The notes beneath the pieces were generated by a model that had not been told where the DNA came from, did not search any database, and worked only from the letters and a program-made list of their open reading frames with translations. Made by a program: the position numbers and the translations under genes. From assembly GCF_001693435.1 (NCBI RefSeq), contig NZ_CM004509.1, forward strand, positions 868,001-932,000: DNA of 64,000 nt. Direction: 5' to 3'. The stretch is from Gilliamella sp. wkB7 (GTDB lineage Bacteria; Pseudomonadota; Gammaproteobacteria; Enterobacterales; Orbaceae). Of this stretch, positions 10,926 to 21,933 are shown one piece after another. Every line of letters begins with the position of its first letter. Within the stretch, counting starts at the first letter, position 1.

Positions 10926-11660
10926 ATGAGTTTTAATTGGACACTATTTTTTGAACCCACCCCTTATGGTGATGGGATTTATTTAAATTGGCTGTTAGAT
11001 GGCATTTTTGTGACCGTTTCATTAGCCATTACAGCATGGATCATCGCCTTTGTGCTGGGTTCATTGGTTGGTATCTGTAGAACACTTGACAACAAGTTTC
11101 TAAGTAATTTTGCGTCAAGCTATATTCAGCTATTTCGTAATATCCCGTTACTTGTACAAATGTTTTTATGGTATATGCTATTTCCTGAAATTCTGATAGG
11201 CAGTTTAAAAACGTGGTTTGTATCTGGTTTATCACCAAATATTAGTTCGTTCATCATCGCCGCAACTGCTTTAGGACTGTTCACATCTGCGCGAATTGCC
11301 GAGCAAGTAAGAACGGGTATTCAAACTTTGCCTAAAGGCCAAAGATATGCAGCAATCGCACTTGGCTTAACCAATCGTCAAGCATATAGATACGTTTTAT
11401 TACCTAATGCTTATCGTCGAATTATTCCACCATTAACATCAGAAATGACTAATATTATTAAAAACTCATCTGTTGCTTCAACAATTGGGTTAATAGATTT
11501 AATTGGACAAATTGATCGTATTAATGAATCAACCAATAGTATTGTCGAAATTTTGTGCGGTGTAACGATTGCCTTTATGCTAATAAATTATGCTGTACTC
11601 ACTATTATGCGTATTGTTGAAAAACATACTCGTTTACCAAACATGAATCATGGAGGATAA
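10926..11660 (+). CDS. gltJ: Glutamate/aspartate ABC permease GltJ
   Basis: This 244-residue inner-membrane permease of the HisMQ type has about five helices and the family loop '[24 protein letters not shown]' near residue 125, which contacts the ATPase. It aligns with E. coli GltJ (246). The N-terminal '[20 protein letters not shown]' is the first helix. It partners with GltK and GltL. The gltK ribosome binding site is embedded in its last codons. Confidence 0.93.
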   Translation: MSFNWTLFFEPTPYGDGIYLNWLLDGIFVTVSLAITAWIIAFVLGSLVGICRTLDNKFLSNFASSYIQLFRNIPLLVQMFLWYMLFPEILIGSLKTWFVSGLSPNISSFIIAATALGLFTSARIAEQVRTGIQTLPKGQRYAAIALGLTNRQAYRYVLLPNAYRRIIPPLTSEMTNIIKNSSVASTIGLIDLIGQIDRINESTNSIVEILCGVTIAFMLINYAVLTIMRIVEKHTRLPNMNHGG

Positions 11661-11661
11661 A

Positions 11662-12363
11662 ATGCAGCTTTTTGATTGGATTGCAAATATACCTTCATTG
11701 GTATTTGATAATTATCATTTACTATTAAGTGGTTTATGGTTAACAACAAAAATCACCCTTAATGCGGTCATTTTTGGTATTGTTTGGGGTACTATGCTTG
11801 CGTTAATGCGTTTATCAAATAATAAATTGCTTAATATTTTTGCTAAATGCTACGTAAATTTATTTCGTTCCATTCCTCTATTATTAGTGCTGTTATGGTT
11901 CTATTTAGCATTGCCACAAGTTATTAAATATGTATTTAATTTACCACCTTATGCGGATGTACGTATTGTTTCGGCAATGATCGCTTTTGCACTTTTTGAA
12001 GCGGCTTATTATTCAGAAATCATTCGCGCTGGTATCAATGCAGTGAACAAAGGCCAATATCATGCTGCTTATGCTTTAGGAATGACTAAAGGTCAAGCCA
12101 TGCGTTTAATTATCTTACCTCAAGCATTTCGGTCTATGGTGCCACTGTTACTAACTCAAGGTATTATCTTATTCCAAGACACCTCGTTAGTTTATGTGAT
12201 GAGTTTAATTGACCTTTTCGGTGCAAGTGTAACTCAAATTGGTAATGTTCAAGGCGGTACTGTTAAATATTCAATGATTATTTTTGCAGCAGCAAGTTAT
12301 TTTGTAATTTGTTTTACTGCTTCACAGTTAGTTAATTATTTTAAGAAAGGGATAAATCGATGA
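11662..12363 (+). CDS. gltK: Glutamate/aspartate ABC permease GltK
   Basis: This 233-residue second permease subunit has the coupling loop '[24 protein letters not shown]'. I prefer ATG 11662, which sits 5 bases after GGAGG (11652-11656), to the ATG at 11650 inside gltJ. The length compares with 224 in E. coli GltK. Its last bases overlap the gltL start (ATGA at 12360), so translation is coupled. Confidence 0.93.
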   Translation: MQLFDWIANIPSLVFDNYHLLLSGLWLTTKITLNAVIFGIVWGTMLALMRLSNNKLLNIFAKCYVNLFRSIPLLLVLLWFYLALPQVIKYVFNLPPYADVRIVSAMIAFALFEAAYYSEIIRAGINAVNKGQYHAAYALGMTKGQAMRLIILPQAFRSMVPLLLTQGIILFQDTSLVYVMSLIDLFGASVTQIGNVQGGTVKYSMIIFAAASYFVICFTASQLVNYFKKGINR

Positions 12364-13085
12364 TCTCCTTAGAAAATATATCAAAATGGTATGGACAATT
12401 TCAAGTTTTAAAAAACTGCACAACAAAAGTAGGTAAAGGTGAGGTTGTCGTTGTTTGTGGACCTTCTGGTTCAGGTAAATCAACATTAATCAAAACTGTT
12501 AATGGTTTAGAACCAGTACAACAAGGTAAAATCATTATTGAAGATACAGAAATAACCGATCCCGCAACTAATTTAGCGAAATTACGATCAAAAGTGGGTA
12601 TGGTGTTTCAACATTTTGAACTCTTCCCTCATTTAACCATTTTAAAAAATTTAACGCTTGCCCAAATTAAAGTATTAGGTCGAGCGGATGAAGAGGCTCG
12701 TGAAAAAGCTCTTAACCTATTAGAGCGTGTGGGTTTACTTGCTCATGCTGATAAATACCCTGCACAGCTTTCTGGTGGTCAACAGCAACGTGTTGCGATT
12801 GCTCGAGCACTTTGTATGGATCCAATTGTTATGCTATTTGACGAACCAACCTCAGCGCTTGATCCAGAAATGGTTAATGAAGTACTTGATGTAATGGTTG
12901 AACTTGCTTATGAAGGCATGACAATGATGGTAGTTACTCATGAAATGGGCTTTGCGCGTAAAGTTGCACACCGGGTTATCTTTATGGATAAGGGTGAAAT
13001 TATTGAAGATACCTCAAAAGAACAATTCTTCACTAATCCACAATCAGATCGTGCTAAAGACTTCTTAGCTAAGATTATTCATTAA
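12360..13085 (+). CDS. gltL: Glutamate/aspartate ABC transporter ATPase GltL
   Basis: This 241-residue ATP-binding subunit energises GltIJK, and its length equals E. coli GltL. Walker [10 protein letters not shown] is near residue 34, signature [15 protein letters not shown] near 136, Walker [13 protein letters not shown] near 157, and the switch histidine lies in 'VVTHEMGFA'. It is the last gene of the operon, followed 13 bases later by a clear intrinsic terminator. Confidence 0.95.
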   Translation: MISLENISKWYGQFQVLKNCTTKVGKGEVVVVCGPSGSGKSTLIKTVNGLEPVQQGKIIIEDTEITDPATNLAKLRSKVGMVFQHFELFPHLTILKNLTLAQIKVLGRADEEAREKALNLLERVGLLAHADKYPAQLSGGQQQRVAIARALCMDPIVMLFDEPTSALDPEMVNEVLDVMVELAYEGMTMMVVTHEMGFARKVAHRVIFMDKGEIIEDTSKEQFFTNPQSDRAKDFLAKIIH

Positions 13086-13097
13086 ATTAATATCAAT

Positions 13098-13127
13098 TAC
13101 AGGGCAATATGCCCTGTATTCTTTTCT
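13098..13127 (+). terminator. Rho-independent terminator of gltIJKL
   Basis: TACAGGGC (13098-13105) pairs with GCCCTGTA (13111-13118) across an AATAT loop, and is followed by TTCTTTTCT. This is a GC-rich stem with a U-tract right after gltL. The opposite strand has no comparable U-tract, so recD on the minus strand does not share it. Confidence 0.85.
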
Positions 13128-13204
13128 TGTTTATTTAATTTAATTTTATTTTATTTTTTATATTCAATAAAATAATCAACCTTCCAACTGTTATTTATAT
13201 AACT

Positions 13205-15055
13205 TTATCCATTATTTAGTAATAAATTAACTAAACCACTGTGCCTTTGTGTTTGAGATTTTATTGCTTGTTGCAGAATTTGTTCAGTTGCATAAATTGA
13301 AACCGTTTTTTTAGCGCGAGTGATGGCTGTATAAAGTAATGAACGATTAAGTAATGGCGAAAATTCTGTTGGCAAAATAATATTTACATAATCAAATTCT
13401 GAACCTTGTGACTTATGAATCGTCATTGCATAAGCCGTTTCATGCTCAGGTAATCGGAAAGGAGAAAACCCTTTTATCGAACCGTCAGCAAATGGAAAAT
13501 AGACTCGTAATTTTGAATGGTCATGCTCTGCCCTTAAAGTAATTCCAATATCACCATTATAAAGTCCTAATGAAATGCTATTGCGTAAAATCATAATCGG
13601 ACGACCGACGTACCAAGCTTCGTCATTCTTAAGGTGAATCAATTTTTTTTGAGCTAATAAAGACTCGATTTGCTTATTTAAACCACTCACACCAAACTGC
13701 CCTTCTCGCACTGCACAGAGTAAGCGATATTGAGCAAATTTATCTAAAATCGTTGCAATACCATCAACGCAGTGTTGATTTATTACATTTAGATAATGTT
13801 GATATTGATTCACACTATCATGTAAAACAGCTTGGTAGGCTTGCTGAGATGAAAGTTCCTGATACTTAATATCACTCAATGAAACATTGTTTAATAATTG
13901 TTTAACAACACCTGATTTCCCATCTTTTACCGCATTAGCAAGTAAACCGATACCCGATGCCTCATCAAATCGATAACTCTTTTGTAATAAGCAAATACTG
14001 TCAGTAATGTTGGCTGTTCGCTCTGAAATTGGCACTTCATAACCTGTCACTTGGCTTAGTTCTTTAGCTCGTAATTTGCTGTATCCATCAGTAATAAATG
14101 CACAGAGATCACCAAATACAGCACCTGCTTCGACCGATGAAAGTTGATCTTTATCACCAAGTAAAATTAAGCGTGCTGAGGATGGTAACGCATCTATTAC
14201 TCTTGCCATCATATTTAAGTCTACCATTGATGCTTCGTCTATCACTAATACATCTAAGTTAAGTGGATTATCTTTATCATACGTGAATGAGCGATTATCT
14301 GCTTTGGCACCCAACAAGCGATGCAAGGTAACTGCTTCCGTATTAATATTTAAAGGTGATAAGGAAAGCTGTTCAATTGCTCTACTTAACGATTCGGTTA
14401 ATCTTGACGCCGCTTTTCCTGTAGGTGCGGATGTAACTAATCGAGCTTTAGGATTAGTTTGCCTAATTGCAGCAAGTATTTTGGCAACCGTTGTGGTTTT
14501 CCCTGTTCCCGGTCCACCAGAAATAATGGCTACTTTACGGGTTAATGCAACTGCCACAGCAATTTTTTGCCAATCGATAGACTCTTCATTATTGCTAAAA
14601 AGCTGATTAAGAATTACATTTAAGTCAATTAAGTAATTGGATTCTAGGGTAAGTGCTGTGTGATTAAAATATTGAGCAACATTAACTTCATCAAACCACA
14701 TACGCTGAAAATAGAGTTTATTTTGGGTAAAAATAAGGGGTGATAAATTTGTGCCATCACTCACAACCTGTTTACTTTCGGCTTGTTTAAGTACCGCTTG
14801 CCAATCTTGTTCACTTGGTAAACCCAAATCCTGCCATAATTGTGGTTCAATGAATTGTTGATTTAAATTAGTCAGTTCAAGACAGACATGACCTGCTCTC
14901 ACTTCTTTACTCAGCGATAAGACTAAAAAACTAAAACGTTTAGCTGTAATATCATCGTTTAGCCCAGCTTTATTGGTTAAAAACAGAGCTAAATGAATAT
15001 CGAGCAAACTGATTTGGCTGTTTTGTTCAAATTGTGTTAACCATTCTATTAACAT
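13205..15055 (-). CDS. recD: RecBCD exonuclease V subunit alpha (RecD helicase)
   Basis: RecD is the fast 5'-3' helicase motor of RecBCD, which processes double-strand breaks and degrades foreign DNA. The 616-residue protein matches E. coli RecD (608) in length and motifs: Walker A 'SGGPGTGKTTTVAKIL' near 178, 'LVTSAPTGKAASRLTESL' (motif Ia), 'DVLVIDEASMVDL' (motif II), 'LLGDKDQLSSVEAGAVFGD' (motif III) and 'AMTIHKSQGSEFD' near 555. In Enterobacterales recD follows recB; here it is alone, with a pseudogene 21 bases upstream. recB and recC must be elsewhere. Confidence 0.94.
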   Translation of the reverse strand: MLIEWLTQFEQNSQISLLDIHLALFLTNKAGLNDDITAKRFSFLVLSLSKEVRAGHVCLELTNLNQQFIEPQLWQDLGLPSEQDWQAVLKQAESKQVVSDGTNLSPLIFTQNKLYFQRMWFDEVNVAQYFNHTALTLESNYLIDLNVILNQLFSNNEESIDWQKIAVAVALTRKVAIISGGPGTGKTTTVAKILAAIRQTNPKARLVTSAPTGKAASRLTESLSRAIEQLSLSPLNINTEAVTLHRLLGAKADNRSFTYDKDNPLNLDVLVIDEASMVDLNMMARVIDALPSSARLILLGDKDQLSSVEAGAVFGDLCAFITDGYSKLRAKELSQVTGYEVPISERTANITDSICLLQKSYRFDEASGIGLLANAVKDGKSGVVKQLLNNVSLSDIKYQELSSQQAYQAVLHDSVNQYQHYLNVINQHCVDGIATILDKFAQYRLLCAVREGQFGVSGLNKQIESLLAQKKLIHLKNDEAWYVGRPIMILRNSISLGLYNGDIGITLRAEHDHSKLRVYFPFADGSIKGFSPFRLPEHETAYAMTIHKSQGSEFDYVNIILPTEFSPLLNRSLLYTAITRAKKTVSIYATEQILQQAIKSQTQRHSGLVNLLLNNG

Positions 15056-15076
15056 GTGATGAGTTCAGTTATTAAC

Positions 15077-15613
15077 TTATAATCCCATTATATCGCCAAC
15101 TTTATCTTTTGGATAAGTAAGTTTGAAGCTTAAATTAAGTTTTTTAGTCTCATTCGGATTAAAATCAAACTTCCATGTTACTAATCCTGTTTTTTCATCA
15201 TAATTTGCACCAATAAACTTAATATCATCAAGCTTTACAGTTTTATTGATAATAAATGGGATCTGAGCATAGACAACTAAATTGATTGACATCGACTTGC
15301 CATTTTTCACATCAATAATGTAGGCATATTTTTGTGAAAGATAATTACCTACCGACAAAGATTTTAACGTTTCACTATTATTTCAATTGTGTGAAATTAA
15401 AATATTTTTATCTTTACCTAAATAAAGATCCAAAGTATCTTTAGCCAATTTTGTGACAAAAAGGCTTTTGGCTACTTTAGTGATACCTTTGCTTGACCTT
15501 GTAATTCTGCACTTTGTAAAAATAGAGTCACTTTATTTAAATTGATATTATTGTTGGCAAATAACACTACCTGAAACTAATGCAATTAATAGAGCTATTT
15601 TTTGAATTTTCAT
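15077..15613 (-). pseudogene. Degraded DUF4140/DUF4139 (MuiA-like) secreted protein
   Basis: Reading right to left, ATG at 15613 starts a signal-peptide-like MKIQKIALLIALVSGS. After a frame change 'NLNKVTLFLQSAELQGQAKVSL' resembles the DUF4140 N-terminal domain. Then 'DTLDLYLGKDKNILI', and in another frame a 93-residue segment with 'YDEKTGLVTWKFDFNPNETKKLNLSFKLTYPKDK' resembles the DUF4139 C-terminus (the quoted segments are in pieces; the middle of the gene is missing). At least two frameshifts, stops and a large internal deletion show it is dead. Family members are putative envelope proteins of unknown function. Confidence 0.7.
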
Positions 15614-15797
15614 ACTGTCCCTTTTTAATAATTTTATGTTTTAATTATTTAAATATATTGATTTTATAACTATGTCTGTATCCCCTATCTATCCATGATA
15701 ACTGTGCTTAAAACAGTATTGGCTATTTCTGCTTAAATTTCCATAAAATTTAATTTTGTGTTAAATAAAAAATTAATTTAGTTTTATATATTGAACA

Positions 15798-15827
15798 TTT
15801 AACAAAAAAAATGTATATTTTGTTAAA
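15798..15827. promoter_or_regulatory. 30-bp palindrome upstream of nadR, candidate operator
   Basis: TTTAACAAAA (15798-15807) and TTTTGTTAAA (15818-15827) form a perfect inverted repeat with a 10-base spacer, ending 28 bases before the nadR start. A further TGTTAAA lies at 15759-15765. E. coli NadR binds TGTTTA-N6-TAAACA, a related TG/TTAAA sequence, so autoregulation by the NadR helix-turn-helix is a reasonable guess. Confidence 0.5.
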
Positions 15828-15845
15828 AATAAAAAACAAATATAA

Positions 15846-17090
<1,245 letters not shown>

Positions 17091-17092
17091 TT

Positions 17093-17782
17093 ATGAATCA
17101 ATTAAATCAACTTATAATATTTATTGGACGAAACAAATTCTATCCACTTTTTTGCATAATATGTGTAACGTTGGCCTTTTTATACACCGATCCATTTAGT
17201 CAATTTAATCTTCGTTACACCATTTCCTATATTGGCGCTTTTTGTGGATTGATCTGTGTAATATTATTGGCCAAACGTAAAAATATGGGAAATGTGATGG
17301 GCATGTTAGCCAATGTCGCTGAATGCTCTGCTAACTTTCTTAATGGTAATATAGGTGCTGGCCTACCAAGTATTTGTTATTTTGGCTCACACATTTATGG
17401 CTTAATTAATTGGCAAAAAAATCAAGATAACAATAAAAATGTTAAATCCAGAACCTTGAGCGAAAGTAATTTTTTATGTGCCATTATCGCCCTTATTGCA
17501 GCAGTATTTTTAAATATTTACATCACCGAATCGCTTGAAGTTAACAATAGTAGTTATCAACTTATAACTAACTGCTTTATCTTTGGATTAGGGATTGTTG
17601 CCCAATTATTGTTGATGATGCGTTACTCATTCAATTGGTATTTTTGGGTGATATTAAATGTGTTGGTAATTGGTCTTAATATTTATACAGATAATATCGT
17701 TATTGCTGCACAATATTTAATTTATCTATTTAATGCAATTTATGGTATTTGTGAGTGGAGAAATTCTGAACAAAAACAATAA
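17093..17782 (+). CDS. pnuC: Nicotinamide riboside transporter PnuC
   Basis: This 229-residue integral membrane protein has about seven helices and the PnuC block 'GNVMGMLANVAECSANFLNG' near 67 and 'YLFNAIYGICEWR' at the C-terminus. PnuC imports nicotinamide riboside by facilitated diffusion, trapped by phosphorylation by NadR, encoded 2 bases upstream. The length compares with 239 in E. coli. Its place directly behind nadR suggests a shared transcript and shared control by NAD status. Confidence 0.93.
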   Translation: MNQLNQLIIFIGRNKFYPLFCIICVTLAFLYTDPFSQFNLRYTISYIGAFCGLICVILLAKRKNMGNVMGMLANVAECSANFLNGNIGAGLPSICYFGSHIYGLINWQKNQDNNKNVKSRTLSESNFLCAIIALIAAVFLNIYITESLEVNNSSYQLITNCFIFGLGIVAQLLLMMRYSFNWYFWVILNVLVIGLNIYTDNIVIAAQYLIYLFNAIYGICEWRNSEQKQ

Positions 17783-17828
17783 GTATGTTTGTCAAAAAGT
17801 TTCAGGTAATGCATACGTTTCAGTAAAA

Positions 17829-17857
17829 AATTATCCATGCAAGCAGCATGGATAATT
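17829..17857. terminator. Bidirectional-looking hairpin between pnuC and pcm
   Basis: AATTATCCATGC (17829-17840) pairs perfectly with GCATGGATAATT (17846-17857), loop AAGCA. On the minus strand the stem is followed by TTTTTT, so it can end the ftsB-ispD-ispF-truD-pcm transcript; on the plus strand only a weak CTATATTT follows for nadR-pnuC. The other ~280 bases up to the pcm stop at 18136 are AT-rich and I see no gene there. Confidence 0.7.
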
Positions 17858-18135
17858 CTATATTTACTCACTGATGTTAGAAAAATTAATAATCCAAATA
17901 TTTTATTTAGTCAACAATCAGAGTTTTTTAATTAAATAGTTAGTTATCACTTTTTTTACCACTGCTATACAGACAGGTAACCACGGGCATGAAGGATAAT
18001 ATTTAAAGGAAAACTAACGAATTATAATTACTAACTAATTGTTTGTATTATTAAAAAATATAAGATTAGTCAAAAAACACTAACTATTAAATCTAAAATA
18101 TTAACGATCTCATTAAAGTTATCAATAAAGCTTTG

Positions 18136-18765
18136 TTATTCAATATCACCTTTAATAAGTGGGACAAATTTAACATCTTCAACATTTTTTACAATAAAAC
18201 CATCACCACTGCGTTTTATTAATTGTAGAACTTGATTTTCTTCATCACCAACAGGGATGACTAAGCGCCCTTTATTTGCTAACTGATCTAAAAGACTTTG
18301 TGGCACTTGTGTTGCTGCAGCAGTGACAATAATACCATCAAATGGACCACGTTCAGGCCATCCTAACCAACCATCTCCATGTCGAGTAGAAATGTTGTGA
18401 ATGTCTAATTGTTTTAAACGACGTTTAGTATTCCATTGTAAACTTTTAATTCTTTCAACCGAACAAACGTGGTTGACTAATTTGGCTAAAATTGCCGTTT
18501 GATAACCAGATCCAGTTCCAATTTCAAGCACTTTTGAGTTAGGTTCTAAACGTAATAACTCGGTCATCTTTGCAACGATATAAGGTTGTGAAATGGTTTG
18601 CCCACTCCCTATCGGTAAAGAACAGTTATCATAAGCCTGATGGGATAGAGCCTCGTCGATAAAATGTTCTCGTGGTATAGAGGCAAAAGCTGTTAAGACA
18701 CGCTCATCTTTGATTCCCTGCTGACGCAATAATTTAATTAGAGACTGCATTTTTAAACTTTGCAT
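18136..18765 (-). CDS. pcm: Protein-L-isoaspartate O-methyltransferase
   Basis: This SAM-dependent repair enzyme methylates isoaspartyl residues in damaged proteins. The 209-residue protein aligns end to end with E. coli Pcm (208): '[23 protein letters not shown]' near 49, SAM motif I '[19 protein letters not shown]' near 79 and '[16 protein letters not shown]' near 144. It starts 5 bases after truD stops. In enteric bacteria surE lies between truD and pcm, with nlpD-rpoS after; none of these is present here. Confidence 0.95.
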   Translation of the reverse strand: MQSLKMQSLIKLLRQQGIKDERVLTAFASIPREHFIDEALSHQAYDNCSLPIGSGQTISQPYIVAKMTELLRLEPNSKVLEIGTGSGYQTAILAKLVNHVCSVERIKSLQWNTKRRLKQLDIHNISTRHGDGWLGWPERGPFDGIIVTAAATQVPQSLLDQLANKGRLVIPVGDEENQVLQLIKRSGDGFIVKNVEDVKFVPLIKGDIE

Positions 18766-18770
18766 ATGTA

Positions 18771-19793
18771 TTACTCATTTCCTATTATCAATTCACGTAT
18801 CACACTTGTGGCATAACATCCTGACGGTAAATAAAAACGCATAGTAAGACTATTATCATTCAACCATTGCCAGTTAAGTTCTAAAGGATAGACAACTATA
18901 GAGCGCCTTGCAGTTTCAATACGCTCTTTTTTAAATAATTCAAGAAAAGTCATCCAATTTTGTAAACAATTTTTTTCAAATTCAAGTGTTTGAGACATTG
19001 TTCCAAGTGGTGAATCACCCAGCATAGGTGCAGTAATCGTAATTTCACGATTTTCTAAACGGTGTTGCAATAAATCCAATTCTTCTATTTTTGCAACAAA
19101 CCAACTTCCACGCCCAGCAAGTTGTAATATATCACCATCAAGCGCGGTACGATGCAAATTTTGTGCAATTCGTTGACTGACAATATCATTAAAAATTGCA
19201 CTACGTGCTGCTGAAAGGTAAAAACTGCGTTTTTTACGATCTTTAACGGAAATCTCGCCATTTGCCCATTTGATAGCTTGAGTGATATTATTTTGTTCGC
19301 GACCAAAACGCTGTTCGCCAAAATAATTAGGCACCCCATTTTCTTTAATTAACGCCAATTTAGTCTCAATCCCTGATTTATCACTTAGCATTTTCAATGT
19401 AATATCAAAATAGTTGCCTTTCAAAGCCCCTATTTTTAATTTTTTATTATGTCGTGTAATCTTTAAAATTTCACATCCGTCTAAATTAAAATCCGAAAAA
19501 TCAGGTGTTGCTTGACCTGGCATATGTAAACTAAACCACTGACAAGTGACCGCTTGGCGATCTTTTAATCCTGCATAACTGACTAACTTAGCTGAAATAC
19601 CCACATATTTAGCTAATTGCTCAGCAACAAATATCGTATTACAATCACGTTTTTGAAGATAAACCAAGACGTGTTCACCATCACCGGTTAGCTCAAATCC
19701 AAGATCTTCAGTAACAATAAAATCTTCATATTGTTGTTTATATTGTCCTGTTACTGTTGGTTTACCATAAAAATAATTCAGTTCTGTTAACAC
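18771..19793 (-). CDS. truD: tRNA pseudouridine(13) synthase TruD
   Basis: This 340-residue enzyme makes pseudouridine 13 in tRNA-Glu. The catalytic aspartate is in '[20 protein letters not shown]' near residue 80, and '[17 protein letters not shown]' near 152 is the TruD signature. The start is GTG at 19793, behind AGG in GATAGGTAGCATTC; no ATG fits better. The length compares with 349 in E. coli. It lies between ispF (21 bases upstream) and pcm. Confidence 0.95.
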   Translation of the reverse strand: MLTELNYFYGKPTVTGQYKQQYEDFIVTEDLGFELTGDGEHVLVYLQKRDCNTIFVAEQLAKYVGISAKLVSYAGLKDRQAVTCQWFSLHMPGQATPDFSDFNLDGCEILKITRHNKKLKIGALKGNYFDITLKMLSDKSGIETKLALIKENGVPNYFGEQRFGREQNNITQAIKWANGEISVKDRKKRSFYLSAARSAIFNDIVSQRIAQNLHRTALDGDILQLAGRGSWFVAKIEELDLLQHRLENREITITAPMLGDSPLGTMSQTLEFEKNCLQNWMTFLELFKKERIETARRSIVVYPLELNWQWLNDNSLTMRFYLPSGCYATSVIRELIIGNE

Positions 19794-19814
19794 GAATGCT
19801 ACCTATCTTTTGAT

Positions 19815-20300
19815 TTAATTGACTTTAGCTATTTTAGTAAGTAATACGACTGCTTCACAGGCTATACCCTCTTTACGCCCGGTAAAACCTAATTGTTCTG
19901 TAGTGGTTGCTTTGACACTAATTTGATCAAAGTGAACATTAAGATCTTCAGCAATATTAACTCGCATTTGATCGACATGCCCACGCATTTTAGGCTCTTG
20001 AGCAATAATAGTCGTATCTAAATTAACAAGTTCATAACCTTTGTTTTGAATAATGCTATAAACTTTTCTTAATAATATTCGGCTATCAATTCCTTTATAC
20101 TGAGGATCGTTATCAGGAAAAAGTTTACCAATATCTCCTAACGCTAATGCACCAATTAACGCATCAGTTATGGCATGTAATACCACATCCCCATCGGAAT
20201 GGGCAACCAGACCATATTGATAAGGAATTTTCACTCCTCCAAGCGTTATGGGGCCTTCCCCTCCAAATTTATGAACATCAAATCCATGACCTATTCGCAT
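19815..20300 (-). CDS. ispF: 2-C-methyl-D-erythritol 2,4-cyclodiphosphate synthase IspF
   Basis: IspF is the fifth enzyme of the MEP isoprenoid pathway, a zinc-dependent trimer. Zinc ligands appear in '[11 protein letters not shown]' (Asp and His near 8-10) and '[19 protein letters not shown]' (His near 42); '[20 protein letters not shown]' is the conserved C-terminal block. I begin at ATG 20300 (MRIGHGF, 161 residues, behind AGGTAGA), matching known N-termini. A longer version from 20318 directly abuts the ispD stop. Confidence 0.96.
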   Translation of the reverse strand: MRIGHGFDVHKFGGEGPITLGGVKIPYQYGLVAHSDGDVVLHAITDALIGALALGDIGKLFPDNDPQYKGIDSRILLRKVYSIIQNKGYELVNLDTTIIAQEPKMRGHVDQMRVNIAEDLNVHFDQISVKATTTEQLGFTGRKEGIACEAVVLLTKIAKVN

Positions 20301-20318
20301 AATTCTACCTATAATCAT

Positions 20319-21008
20319 TTATGTAGTTAAATAAAAAGTGGCCAACGCTAAGTCTTCAGGTCGAGTAATTTTGATATTATCGCGGCGACATTCAACCAAT
20401 AATGGATGCCCACCACAATATTCAATGGCAGAAGCTTCGTCAGTAATTGTCATATGATTATCTAAAGCCTGCTGCAAACATGATTTTAGCTCATTTGCTT
20501 TAAATAACTGTGGCGTTGCTGCTGCCCATAAATAATTTCTATCTTCGGAGCATTCAATAATATTATCATTATTTTGATAAGCACGCTTTATGGTATCGCT
20601 GACGCGAGTAGCTAAAATACCGCCTTGTTGTGCATTGAGTACAATATCAATTAATTGTGTTATATCATCATGGCAAACACAAGGTCTTGCTGCGTCATGA
20701 ACCAGCGCCCATTGATTATCATTTAATAAATGCAAACCCGCTAATACCGACTCGGCACGGGTTTCTCCGCCTATAGTGACTTTTATCTTATCATGCAAAG
20801 CAATTGCAAGCGTTTTAAATATTACATCTTCACGATTAATAACGACAATCACCTGTGTAATTTTAGGATGAGATAATAGCTTATTTAAAGTGTGCTCAAT
20901 GACCGTCATGGAGCCAATTTTCAAATATTGTTTTGGTATTTGATTATTCATACGGCAACCGATGCCAGCTGCTGGAACAATTGCGACAATATTATTGGTA
21001 TTATTCAC
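20319..21008 (-). CDS. ispD: 2-C-methyl-D-erythritol 4-phosphate cytidylyltransferase IspD
   Basis: IspD is the third enzyme of the MEP pathway and joins CTP with methylerythritol phosphate. The 229-residue protein shows the nucleotide loop 'VAIVPAAGIGCRMN' near 10, 'WALVHDAARPCV' near 100, and 'DEASAIEYCGG' near 190. Its start is GTG 21008 behind AAGGCG. It is adjacent to ftsB and ispF, the widespread ftsB-ispD-ispF order. Confidence 0.96.
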   Translation of the reverse strand: MNNTNNIVAIVPAAGIGCRMNNQIPKQYLKIGSMTVIEHTLNKLLSHPKITQVIVVINREDVIFKTLAIALHDKIKVTIGGETRAESVLAGLHLLNDNQWALVHDAARPCVCHDDITQLIDIVLNAQQGGILATRVSDTIKRAYQNNDNIIECSEDRNYLWAAATPQLFKANELKSCLQQALDNHMTITDEASAIEYCGGHPLLVECRRDNIKITRPEDLALATFYLTT

Positions 21009-21016
21009 GTTACGCC

Positions 21017-21313
21017 TTATTGAGATTGCGGGTTAGGATCTTTAATAATTCGATAGAAATATTCATTCGGTTTTACCATACCTAAATGGTTGCGCGCACG
21101 CTCTTCTATCGCTTCAGAACCTTGCTGCAAACTATTAATCTCGGCAAACATCTGTTCATTACGATCTTTTAATCGTGCATTTTGCTCATGAAGATCAGCC
21201 AACACTTGTAGATTATCTTGGTAATCATAAATATTATTTTTGCCATACCATAGCGAGTATTGCAGATAACCAAGCACAAAAAGTAAAATTAAAGGCAATT
21301 TCCATCTAATCAT
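21017..21313 (-). CDS. ftsB: Cell division protein FtsB
   Basis: FtsB is a bitopic divisome protein that links FtsQ and FtsL to septal peptidoglycan synthesis. The 98-residue protein has one N-terminal membrane helix (about 6-22, 'LPLILLFVLGYLQYSLW') and a periplasmic coiled coil ('LADLHEQNARLKDRNEQMFAEI', shown in part), then 'EERARNHLGMVKPNEYFYRII', typical of FtsB. It is the first gene of the ispD-ispF-truD-pcm operon. Confidence 0.94.
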   Translation of the reverse strand: MIRWKLPLILLFVLGYLQYSLWYGKNNIYDYQDNLQVLADLHEQNARLKDRNEQMFAEINSLQQGSEAIEERARNHLGMVKPNEYFYRIIKDPNPQSQ

Positions 21314-21334
21314 GAGATTATTCTATTCGCTTAT

Positions 21335-21652
21335 TTAGATACATTTAACAGGTTTTGGTAAGCCTGCAAGTTTAGTTGCTTGTTTAGCAGGGCCATCAGG
21401 AAATAATTTATATAAATAACGACTATTACCCTTTTCTAAACCAAATTTTTTTTCCATCGCTTTAACTAACGCTCTAATCGCTGGCGATGTCTTATACTCT
21501 AAATAAAAATCACGGACAAATAAAATCACTTCCCAATGTGCATCAGTTAATTCAATAGACTCCTTTTTTGCCAATAAAGGAACCAAATCAACAGTCCAAT
21601 CCTGCCAATTTTTTAAATAACCATTATCATCAGTTTGTATTAGCTCTAACAT
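21335..21652 (-). CDS. tusE: Sulfur relay protein TusE
   Basis: TusE (DsrC family) accepts persulfide from TusBCD and hands it to MnmA for 2-thiolation of tRNA wobble uridine. The C-terminal '[28 protein letters not shown]' region carries the acceptor cysteine as the penultimate residue, and '[24 protein letters not shown]' is diagnostic (both quoted only in outline of the family blocks). ATG 21652 gives 105 residues; an in-frame GTG at 21664 would add four. No strong ribosome binding site decides between them. It precedes ftsB by 21 bases. Confidence 0.92.
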   Translation of the reverse strand: MLELIQTDDNGYLKNWQDWTVDLVPLLAKKESIELTDAHWEVILFVRDFYLEYKTSPAIRALVKAMEKKFGLEKGNSRYLYKLFPDGPAKQATKLAGLPKPVKCI

Positions 21653-21802
21653 TTTTGTAAACACGCATTTTTATTTGTGCCATATTATACCCGTTAAAAT
21701 AAATTCCAACACTATTTTGATAGTGAAAGCGCCATATTTACACTAATTATGGCTAGATTTGATGAAAATTAAAGCAAACAATCAAAAAATTTAAAATACC
21801 TA

Positions 21803-21831
21803 TTTACAAATAAGTAAGTCTACTTTAATAT
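21803..21831 (+). promoter_or_regulatory. Sigma-70 promoter of tRNA-Ser
   Basis: TTTACA (21803-21808), a 17-base spacer and TAATAT (21826-21831) place the start about 7 bases before the mature tRNA 5' end at 21845. Position and spacing are both as expected for a stable RNA promoter. Confidence 0.7.
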
Positions 21832-21844
21832 GCACAGCCATTGC

Positions 21845-21932
21845 GGAAGTGTGGCTGAGCGGTTGAAAGCACCGGTCTTGAAAACCGGCGAGGGGCGACC
21901 CTCCCAGAGTTCGAATCTCTGCGCTTCCGCCA
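21845..21932 (+). tRNA. serT: tRNA-Ser (anticodon UGA)
   Basis: This 88-base class II tRNA has acceptor GGAAGTG paired with CGCTTCC, an anticodon stem ACCGG/CCGGC around CTTGAAA (anticodon TGA, reads UCA-family serine codons), a long variable arm, the T-loop TTCGAATC and an encoded CCA. It is nearly identical to enterobacterial tRNA-Ser(UGA). Its 3' end is the integration target of the element that follows. Confidence 0.97.
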
Positions 21933-21933
21933 T
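21918..21933. repeat. attL: 16-bp direct repeat within the tRNA-Ser 3' end
   Basis: TCTGCGCTTCCGCCAT occurs here as the tRNA T-stem, acceptor arm, CCA and one further base, and again at 32955-32970 outside any tRNA context. The match is exact and stops on both sides. This is the standard outcome of tyrosine-recombinase integration into a tRNA gene. Confidence 0.85.
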
